DNA of 16,629 nt from Dissophora ornata (lineage: Eukaryota > Mortierellomycota > Mortierellomycetes > Mortierellales > Mortierellaceae), in NCBI GenBank assembly GCA_025201705.1, contig MU617291.1, forward strand, positions 1-16,629. The letters run 5' to 3'. How positions within the stretch are numbered: the stretch's first letter is position 1; the number at the start of each line of letters is the position of its first letter. A program made the translations under genes and the position numbers. Below are positions 1 to 8,300 of the stretch, one piece after another. Under the pieces are notes generated by a model. It was not told the DNA's origin, ran no database searches, and saw only the letters and a list, made by a program, of their open reading frames with translations.

Positions 1-99
1 AAAAAGAGCAGGAAAAAAAAAAAAGAGCAGAAAAAATCTCACGGACAAGACGAGTGCAGAGCCACGAGTCGTATTTGGCAGATACGAAGATTACCGCAT

Positions 100-120
100 T
101 TGGCCGGGATTCACGGCCAA
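100..120. repeat. Perfect inverted repeat TTGGCCG-N7-CGGCCAA
   Basis: Seven-base arms (100-106 and 114-120) are perfectly complementary around a 7-nt spacer. Short GC-rich dyads of this kind can be sites for dimeric zinc-cluster regulators in fungi, but a chance palindrome cannot be excluded. It lies about 960 bp upstream of the proline dehydrogenase start codon. Confidence 0.35.
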
Positions 121-883
121 CAACTGCTTTCATGTTTTTTTTACCCTTGCACAATGCCCTTGTGCACACCATGACAACGCCAAACATATGCCGACAGGGC
201 AGGGTTGGGGGCGTAATTGTTGTGCGAACATGTACCGTTCAGCGAAAATGGATGACGATCCCAGGGAGTGTGTCTGTATTGAGGAAACAGGGCCCAGCTG
301 TTTGGTGAAGACTACCCCACAAAGTCAAACATGACTTATTGTTGTGCCGTGTGCATGTCCTTGCCGGAGTACATTGTCCCAAGATGACTCCGAGATTTTA
401 CGCCATGAAATCTGGCTCACGATTAGTGTGCTAGAACTAGAGGGCTACACGCTCATCCAGGGTCCAGGCTGGGACGTCGAGCAGAGTGGACAACAGGGAG
501 ATGACTACCCTCGCCCCGCAATACAAGACCGCACAGTAGTGTTTCCCTGGGGACCCAACATGGCTCCAAGTGTGTTACGGCATAGGCAACCACGTGTGGT
601 ACTTTTCGTCACGCTTTGATAATCGTCACTGCGCTTCTAAACAGCATTCAGCCCTGTGATGTTGTGGTCATGAGGCGACCTTTGCCGGCTGGATGGGGAG
701 CAACAAAAGCTCTATGATTTTTAGGTCGTTCCCTACCTTTGTGCATCGAAAGAGAGAAGGAGAGGCGTGCCAGGTGGGATCATGGACAGAACAGAAATAG
801 CAAGCAGGCGAGCAGTGAGCAGGAACGTGATCCCATGGACATGAACATGAGCGACATGCCATGGACACAGCAGCGTCTTTTTT

Positions 884-898
884 CACGGCATTCCCGTG
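884..898. promoter_or_regulatory. Inverted repeat CACGG-N5-CCGTG (candidate zinc-cluster site)
   Basis: CACGG (884-888) and CCGTG (894-898) form a perfect 5-bp dyad around a 5-nt spacer, giving CGG-N5-CCG. Fungal Zn2Cys6 activators bind paired CGG triplets with spacing that defines the factor; the yeast proline regulator Put3 uses CGG-N10-CCG, so the spacing here differs. It lies about 64 bp upstream of the TATA box of the proline dehydrogenase gene, which is where an activator site would be expected. The regulatory role is inference. Confidence 0.35.
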
Positions 899-918
899 TC
901 AGGGCAAGAGTCGCACTG

Positions 919-969
919 ATTGGTTTTTTCTTGCTTTTGTAGCCCGCAAACCCTTCTCGTGTATAAATA
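919..969 (+). promoter_or_regulatory. Core promoter of the proline dehydrogenase gene (inverted CCAAT + TATA box)
   Basis: ATTGG at 919-923 is a CCAAT box on the opposite strand, and TATAAATA at 962-969 is a textbook TATA box 39 bp further on. The TATA box is 92 bp before the ATG at 1062, leaving a pyrimidine/A-rich leader of roughly 60-70 nt if transcription starts about 30 bp downstream. The order and spacing are typical of a strongly expressed fungal gene. Confidence 0.7.
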
Positions 970-1061
970 CGATGCTCCCCCCCGTCACTGTTCCCCAAAC
1001 CTAACTCCACTTTCTCATTCTCCACAACAATCGTTCATCCATCGCCCATCCTCATCAACCA

Positions 1062-3640
1062 ATGACTACCCGCGTCCTTGTGTCTATGCGACTGCCGCCC
1101 CCGCCGTGCCCCTCTCGTTTCCTCGTCTCGTCGTCCCTGTCGAAGCGCAGTCTCCGCCAATACAGCAATCAGAGTTTACTCTCCCACGCTAGGCCGCAAG
1201 CTACATTCCGCCACTATTCCTCCCGTCCCTCTTCGCTGCCTAAAGATGCTCACGTCGTAGCCGCTGCCCTTCCTGTCTCCAAGACGCCTCTCTGGCAAAA
1301 GGTTGCCATCGGAGGCACCATTGCCTTGGCCACCTCTGCCACCGTGCTGAACCAGATTGTCAAGTCCCCGCAGATGGAAGCGTCGTCTGCTGCTGCATCG
1401 ACGACAGCTGGCAGTGGAAATGTCTTTCAGGATTTAAAGGATGAGAGCAACCGCATTGGAGTTGAGAAGAAATCAACTTCAGATTTGATGCTGTCGATGC
1501 TTGTGTACAAGCTATGCACGATTGGATTGTTGGTCGATCTGGCGCCAAAGTTGATCTCGTTGGCGGAGATGATGCACTTGACGCCGCCGGTCTACTGGAT
1601 CATCCGCAGGACCTTCTTTGCTCAATTCTGCGGGTAAGTTTTTTCTTTCTTTTTTTTTAAAAAAAGGCACGTTTCTTCTCTTCGCTATTGAGGGAAAAAA
1701 AACGCGAGTGTTCAATGGAATGTTCCTTCGATGAGACCGAATCGATATTCGTGCCTTTGTCTCAGTGGGGTGGCGGTCTTTTTGGTGGCGACTGGAGAAT
1801 AAAAATAGGGATTGGTGAGTCAAGCCGATTTTTTTTTCCAACGGCGACACCAAATATGGGCTGCAACCGAGAACTCGCTGCAACCTCAGCAACACCTGAC
1901 GACGGAGATTCAACGAGTCTGACCCTTTTGATCGTTTGAGTTTTGGATTTCGAACTAGTCCCTGGCGACTTCCTGTTCAGCTGTGGGGAAGTGGATCTAA
2001 AAGGAATGGTGCCAATCGACACTTGACTGGATGTGAACTAGTCTAGTCTATCAACGATGGAAACATGCATGCGAGGTTGAGATGGTGGCTGTGCGCAACC
2101 CATTATTTTACTGCCCTGCTCATGTTAATGCAACAACCAGCTGAATAGATAGACAAACGATTAGACATGTGTCGCTAACAAACGCTCGTGATTTCCTGTC
2201 TAATTGATTAGTGGCGAGTCTGCTGACGACTGCACCGGAACCATGAATGCACTCAAGAGCGCCGGTATCAACTCGATCCTGGACCTCTCAATCGAGGTCG
2301 ATCTCGACGAGTCCGATCTCGCGAACCAATCCCCCGCGGAGATCCGTGCACGATTCAATGCGAGTGCCGACAATATTGCTAGCCAGATCAGCACCTGTAT
2401 CGAGACTGCCGCAACCCTGTCAAAGTCTTTTGCCGCTATCAAGATCACCGCCATGAGCTCCCCTCTGTTGTTGCAGCAGGTCTCGTCCACTTTGACCGCA
2501 GTCGAGAGCCGATTCAAGAGTGTGGACCAGGATAGGGATGGCAAGGTCACGAAGGAAGAGTTTAAGCAGTTGGTCAAGATGCTCCCCAGTCCCAGTCTGA
2601 ACAAGGATCAATCTTTGGACGCTGTGATCGACCAGTTGTTCAAGGAAGCTGACAAGGATCAGGATGGCAAGGTCGATTGGGCTGATTTCGCTTCGACTGT
2701 TTCTTTGAACCGTGACGATACCCGCGGCTTGTTCATGAGCAAGAGCAACAACGGCGCCAACGCTGCATCGGAGGTCCCTGGAATGGCCAAAGAAGATCTG
2801 GAGGATTACAGACGTCTGTTGAGTCGTATGGAAAACTTGTGCGAACAAGCCAAAAAGACCCACACACGTCTGATGATCGATGCAGAGCAGTCGTATTTCC
2901 AGCCAGCGATCGATAACGTGGCGCTGCACCTGATGACGAACTACAATGACGAGCAGCATGTGGAGGGACCGTTGATCTTCAACACCTACCAGATGTACCT
3001 TAAGGACGCTCTGGGCCGTCTGCAGAAGGATTGCACCATTGCCCAGCGCAATGGATATGTCCTGGCGGCTAAGTTGGTCCGAGGAGCATACATGGTCAGC
3101 GAACGCAAGCGTGCGGTCGAGTTGGGTCTTGAGGACCCCATCTGCGATGGCATCCAGGCCACGCACAAGTCCTATAACGCTGGAGTCGACTTCATGTTGG
3201 AGAGGATGACCCAGCACCAGCAGTCATCATCGTCGAACGAGTTGTCGTTGAAGTCCTCACCCGTGGTGTTGTTCGCCGCCTCGCATAACAAGGATTCGGT
3301 CATTCGCACCTGCGAGCGCATGCAGGAGCTTGATCTGACCCCTCAATCTGGATTGGTCATGTTTGGTCAGTTGATGGGCATGTGCGACCAGATCTCGTAC
3401 ACGCTTGGACAGCATGGTTATGGCATCTACAAGTATGTCCCCTATGGCCCCATCCACCATGTCATCCCTTACTTGATCCGACGTGCCCAGGAGAACGCCT
3501 CCGTGCTCGGCGGTGTTGCGATCGAACGTCAATTGCTGTGGGAGGAGCTCAAGTCGCGCTTCGTCGCCCAGAAGGAGCGAGCTCAGATCCAGACAGTCCC
3601 TTCGCCGATCGTCCCCACCACCCCCACCACCACTCTGTAA
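1062..3640 (+). CDS. PRODH: Mitochondrial proline dehydrogenase with two EF-hands (2 exons)
   Basis: FAD enzyme that oxidises proline to 1-pyrroline-5-carboxylate at the inner mitochondrial membrane, the first step of proline catabolism. Model: join(1062..1633, 2212..3640), 666 aa; the donor is GTAAGT at 1634, the acceptor TTAG ends at 2211, and the split codon gives the FCGGE segment usual at this point of the family. Residues 1-60 are rich in Arg/Ser and lack acidic residues, as in a mitochondrial presequence. Two EF-hand loops, DQDRDGKVTKEE (about 296-307) and DKDQDGKVDWAD (about 338-349), sit between the N-terminal part of the domain and the rest of the barrel. The barrel carries MIDAEQS (about 412), KLVRGAYM (478-485) and the C-terminal YVPYGP...PYLIRRAQEN block (599-619) typical of Pro_dh. 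The ATG at 1062 follows a CA-rich leader and is the first in frame. Family assignment is firm. Calcium binding is likely from the loop residues, although loop 2 ends in Asp rather than Glu. The single intron is long. Confidence 0.96.
1634..2211 (+). other. Long intron (578 nt) of the proline dehydrogenase gene
   Basis: It begins GTAAGT and ends ATTAG. An in-frame TAA lies at the donor itself (1635-1637), so unspliced mRNA would stop after residue 191. It is four to seven times longer than the other introns in this window (81-133 nt). The 9-mer GAACTAGTC occurs at 1952-1960 and 2035-2043, the second copy followed by a repeated TAGTC. No coding potential is recognised inside. Confidence 0.88.
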
Positions 3641-3805
3641 AACCATTTTCTTTCTTGATTTATCGTTTCGTATTTCCCTCCTCATCTCGCTTGCATTTTA
3701 CATTGTAGCATACGTTAGACCAAAAAGTACAAAGCCATTTTTTGTCCTTTTATGATTCCCAGCTACTACTCCCTTCTTTTCATCACCTCACCTTGTACAA
3801 CAACT

Positions 3806-3811
3806 AATAAA
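3806..3811 (+). terminator. Poly(A) signal AATAAA of the proline dehydrogenase gene
   Basis: A consensus hexamer sits 166 nt after the TAA stop, in an A-rich stretch followed by a T run (3824-3830). Cleavage would be expected around 3820-3840, just before the 3' end of the convergent TBCK transcript. Confidence 0.65.
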
Positions 3812-3857
3812 AAAAACATAATGTTTTTTTAACTCTCTGTGGTTGCACCATCGCACT

Positions 3858-3863
3858 TTTATT
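3858..3863 (-). terminator. Poly(A) signal AATAAA of the TBCK gene
   Basis: On the minus strand AATAAA starts only 5 nt after the TGA stop (3871-3869), giving a very short 3' UTR. Its position mirrors the + strand signal at 3806-3811, so the two transcripts end nearly abutting or slightly overlapping. Confidence 0.55.
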
Positions 3864-3868
3864 TCGCC

Positions 3869-6800
3869 TCAGTCAGACTTCTGTGCAACAATAGCCGATC
3901 GCAGCTTCTTCTGCATAAAAGGCGTCTTGCACTTATGCACCGCGACCTCCTCCTTGATTTTGCTGTTCACTGTGATCGATTGTCGGATCACTCTACAGGA
4001 ACAGATCGTCACCATCGTCGATGGTGATGCTGCTGTTGCTGCAGATGTGCTGGATAATGCAGGAGATGCAGGAGTTGCTCCCACTCCACCGTGACTGGCG
4101 GCTACACTTGTGGACTCTGCAATCCGCAAGGCATCGATACCACCCATCAATAGCGCAACTCTTAAGAACCCGAGACGCACTAGAGCTGACGCGAACTGCA
4201 GGAGATTTAAGTTGTGGAATTTTGTCAGTGGAATAGAGAAAAAATATGGATAAAAGAAAAGAAGCATTCAGCGACGAGAGAACGCAGAAATGTTCGTCAG
4301 GGTCCTTTTACCTCAGGGCCAGAGTCACCTCTGTTAGCGATCACCACTAAATAGTTCTTCTTGAGCTTCATCAGGATGTGAACCAGCAGGTCCAACTGAC
4401 CAGGAATCATATGGATCGAGAGTGGATAATGACCGCTACGGAACCTACAAAGCCGAGCAATAGAATCACAAAAGCGTGTAAGCAAACACGATAAAATGCT
4501 AGGATATAAAATTAAACTAGCAATACTTACTCTGCCTCAGGTCGGATATCGATAACCATGGCTTGCGACCGCAACCTGACAAAATCAGACCTATGAATCC
4601 TAGGCGCCAATTCTGCGTTCATCGTCTCAATCGTCAGTGGCTCCTCCCACCAGTGCAATAATCCGCCCCCGCCTGCTCCTGCCGACAGTCGCTTTTCAGT
4701 CTCAAGTTCCTTAGACCTCCTCGGCTCCTGCTGCTCCATTGACGCCTTTCCCCCCTGCTTTGTTTTCTCTGCATGATTGCTATGAATGCTCTCTCCGTTA
4801 GCAGCACTGCCAGCTCCTCCCACTGAGAGTTGTCGCCTCATCTCTCTCGACTCCTGATCATACGATAGCCAAGAAGTTGAGGGTGGTGTGACCCTACACA
4901 TCGCCAACGCAGTCTCGATACATTTTTCGATATCCATCTCTGGGAACGACTCTGAGAAGATACCAATTGCCTCATTGAACTCTGACCGGAGCAACTCTTG
5001 ACGGAATTGCTGCAGGATCGCGATACCGACAAAGAGTGGCAGAGACGAAGGACCTACGAGAATTTTGTCCCAAAGATGGTAGATCTTGTCTAGCGGGAAG
5101 ATGTCTACCATGATGCAGATCAAAAAAAGGTGTATATGGTAAAGGATGGATGAGCAAATAATTCGATGGGTGATAGTGGATGCAAGAAAACCCCAAAGTC
5201 CTTGAGGTAACAAGCGGGAAAAAGATACATACGAGTGAACAAGGTCATGAACCAGGAGATGGCGTATAATTGCGGGATGAATCGGATATGGTCCAGATGA
5301 CTCGATAACTCAGGGTCATGATACGACAGCAGATGCCTAAACACCGCCAAGTACTCATGGATCACCTGCGAGTTGTCGTGCAAGAACATATCCTTGAGAA
5401 ACTTTGGCAGAAATAGCTGGACGCATGCAAATGCCAAGGCTTCATCATTAAAATTCAGCGTCAAAAACGGAGCACAGCACGAGTCCAACCCTAACATGGA
5501 CGGAGCACGAAATAGAAAATACAACACGAGCCGATATCAGTAAACGGTGGCAAATCATGTAAATATCTAAAATCTGTACTTTCTTATTTCTTTTACCTTG
5601 CCAGTAGACTTGATGGTCGTTCGCCTCAATCCAGCACTTGAGCAATCGCTTCATCTTCTCGTGTCCTGCAGGAGAAAACATCAGCTGGTTGTACTGGTGA
5701 CATCTCGGCACATCCAGGTCGATCTGTCGATCCGTCGGCTTCTCAGTATACTTGTCATATCCATCATACACCGCCTCGTAATCTCCAATAACGCCTAAAA
5801 TAGCTGCCCAAACTTTGCCACGGATCAACGGTGGGACATCGATTTTGGAATGATGCAAGATCTCTGTTCGTGAGGCCGGATACTGAAGCAGCAGATCTGT
5901 AAATATTGAAAGTCGCTGGTACTGGTAACCCAAATCCTTTTCCCGAATCGAAAGTGGAACCTTGACACGCGTCTTCATAGGTTGTTGTGCCAACGGTGGC
6001 GCTCCAAGGTTTGCGCCAACGCCAGCCATGCCTTTAGCAGTTAATCCTAAAGGACCCGAAGTTGTTCGCATAGAATCTGGGAACAAGAACGTGTCGTCCT
6101 TGAAGCTCCCTGCTTCTTTAGCCCCATCATCTCCCATAGTGCTCTGCAAGAAATTCATCTCGTCCGGGTCCGAAAACAAAAAGTAGTTCGTGTCCCATGA
6201 GAACTGGTCCTTATTCGGCTCATGAATCGATTTGAAGATCTCGCTTTCCAGATTTTCCAACGGCAGGATACAAGGAATATCCGAGAACAGGTCCGCAATA
6301 TCTCTGGTAGGTGGGCGCTCATCCTTGGTCTCTGTGACCTTGACCGCCTTGGGCAACAACATAATGGCAGGTGTCCCTACAAGACGTCCATTCCGCCGAA
6401 ACTGTGCCTCAACATCTCCTCCTGCCAGTTTCCAAAGATAAAACACCTGAGAGAGCGGGAGTTTACACAGGAGTTTGTGTTTGATCGGATTCTCGGTTGC
6501 TGAACCCGTAAGGATTGTTCCCTGCTTAATGGCCTGTCGTAGCCGCTCCACTTCGCCTTCGTAATCGGGCAAAAATGATGACTGGATATATGGTTTCTGG
6601 TGCCACAGCTTTGATCTCAGGGAGTCTTTTGTTTGGTGCAATAGGTCGTATGGTTTCATGAAGAAATGATTCCGAATCTCTGCTGGCTCCTGACTGCCGG
6701 GCTGCCCCAGTTTTAAACAATCTCTCAAGAACGCCACAAAGTCCTGCAACTCGGCGTCGCTGTCCTTGCTATCAATTCCACTCTGGGTCCCAGCTGGTCT

Positions 6801-7999
6801 TTGGCCTTTCTGGAGAAACTTGAGAACAACAGGGTTGATACCAACACTTTCTGGGCAGTCTTGAATCCAGTCTTTGCTCCTAACGGACAGTTTACGAATA
6901 GCAAAGAGAGATCCAACCAACTCATCTACATCTAGCCGGTCCTTACGCCAAAACGACTCTCCGAGAAACATTTCTGTCAGAATAACTCCCAAGGACCATA
7001 GATCCACCTATCGTCAACAACAAAGTTTACATTAGGTGCTCATCTCTCGTAGACACATCATTTGAATGCACAAAGTCAACTTGACATACGGAATAATCCT
7101 GCAAGCCTGTGGGATGTTGTTGACCTAGCGTAATTGGCGACAGGTAGTGTGGATCTCCTATTGAGAACTGGACTAAGGTCCCGCCCTTAGTCATGTTGTA
7201 GAGTCCATAGTTGCTCAATTTGATCACTCCATCCTCCGTCAGCAGGACATTTGCTAGTGCCATGGCCCGGTGTACGATCCCATGCGTATTAAGGTACACC
7301 AGTCCATCTAGAATTTGTGCCGCCCACGATCGAACCTGCGTAATGTCCTGTCTACATGTTTTTGTTTTGAAGATGTAGTAGACCTTGTCAATAATGGAGG
7401 CGGCCACAAAACATAGGTGCTCTGCACGCACATTGCATCCTTACGCCTAGCAACGACGTATTTACCCTTTGGGTGAACCCCCTTTTTCTTCGATGTCCTG
7501 TGCGTTAAGGACAACTTCTAATGAGTTGGTATAATGCTCCTGAACCACAAAAACTCGGTCTATCGGAACGTCAATTGAACACGTCGTAATCGTTCTTGTT
7601 TGTCAGTTGCTGTTAACGGGAAAGGCTGATTTCAGGATCCCATAAGCTGTCGCTGGAGTGTTTCTCTTCTCACCTCGCTTTCCTTTGATGACATCCAGGT
7701 ATTCGCAAAGGTTCGGATGAGATAGACTCTGCGCGTCACCAAATCCACACGAGACGAGTAAACGAGTGAGTATCATTCAATGCACGTCGAGAAACCATCC
7801 CGAGTATCCATAAGCAAGAGTATAGCCGGCTAGATACCTTCAAAAACTGGCTCTTCCCGAATATATGTGAAGTTGCGGGCGGAACCCCGTGGAACTCATC
7901 GTCGACATTGTCGTTAGCACAGAACGAGATGGCTGCGAGTCCTGCATTGCGTGTCGAGAGGTGGCGACGCAGGTCTGGACACGTTGCGAATGTAGCCAT
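3869..7999 (-). CDS. TBCK: TBCK orthologue: pseudokinase-TBC-rhodanese protein (9 exons)
   Basis: Model: complement(join(3869..4195, 4312..4444, 4531..5104, 5233..5490, 5597..7007, 7090..7351, 7466..7559, 7674..7728, 7838..7999)), 1091 aa; all eight introns are GT/AG, 82-128 nt. Domain order matches animal TBCK. The N-terminal kinase-like domain (about 45-300) has HGIVHRA (HRA at 131-133 instead of HRD) and NYG (151-153) instead of DFG, so it is a pseudokinase. The TBC Rab-GAP domain (about 580-800) has IRGKVW (R587, W591), the arginine finger IDLDVPR (R626) and the glutamine finger YWQ (Q661). A C-terminal rhodanese-like domain (about 930-1010) has an active-site loop reading NRGDSG (976-981), with no cysteine. 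In animals TBCK acts in Rab control, mTOR signalling and the endosomal FERRY complex; the role here is inferred. Junctions were chosen so that the protein stays collinear with animal TBCK. Intron 3 (acceptor ending 7352) is the least certain. A low-complexity Ala/Ser linker and a basic tail follow the rhodanese domain. Confidence 0.92.
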
Positions 8000-8300
8000 G
8001 AGCCGTGTTAGGTGACGTCCAGTAAGATGAATAGAAAGGTAGTAGGGCTGATAACGATGTGATGGAATACTTTGTTCGTGTCTATGGAGTCTATGGAATG
8101 GGGGACAGTGATCACCAAAGTCTATGCGCGAATGCTGGTGGTGTCGTGGCGAAAGTAAAGAAATAAAGTCACTCTACAGCAGGCTCTGAGCAAACCACAG
8201 TCGATTCTACGCGTACGCTGTTCTCGAGGCATTGGTATTTGAAGTTAGAATACAGGTGGATCAGCAATTGCCTCTCCGATATATCTCGCCCATTCGGGTG
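8000..8300 (-). other. Short intergenic region between the lipase stop and the TBCK start
   Basis: Both neighbours are read on the minus strand, so these 301 bp must hold the lipase 3' end and the TBCK promoter. I see no consensus AATAAA on the minus strand just after the lipase stop; AATAAC occurs close to it. A CRE-like TGACGTCC lies at 8013-8020, immediately before the TBCK ATG. No TATA box is evident, and no gene is seen. Confidence 0.45.

Larger units (their letters stand above)
1..918. other. Intergenic region, no recognisable gene
   Basis: This stretch opens with A-rich homopolymer runs (1-38). Open frames such as 54-308, 344-619 and 739-942 on the + strand and 668-886 on the - strand translate to sequences with no domain, targeting signal or family resemblance I recognise, and they overlap one another. 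The region probably holds the upstream control region of the proline dehydrogenase gene and perhaps the far flank of a gene outside the window. The only structured elements I see are the inverted repeats at 100-120 and 884-898, and a CATG-rich patch around 833-867 in which the 9-mer CCATGGACA occurs twice, 26 bp apart. Confidence 0.6.

Noticed and set aside
54..619. Open frames at the left edge as possible genes
   Set aside because: Their translations lack recognisable motifs, have no promoter or splice support, and are of chance length.
1719..1728. GAATGTTC resembling a heat-shock element in the proline dehydrogenase intron
   Set aside because: Only two correct pentamers are present; the flanking units do not match, unlike the perfect element at 15928-15942.
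2420..3217. Long open frame (265 codons) on the minus strand
   Set aside because: It lies wholly opposite the well-supported proline dehydrogenase exon and shows no domain; an antisense shadow of biased codons.
7575..7610. Alternative exon start for TBCK after the AACAG or ACAAG sites in intron 2
   Set aside because: These acceptors either give an in-frame stop or break the phase. The acceptor ending at 7560 joins in frame and keeps the protein gaplessly collinear with animal TBCK.
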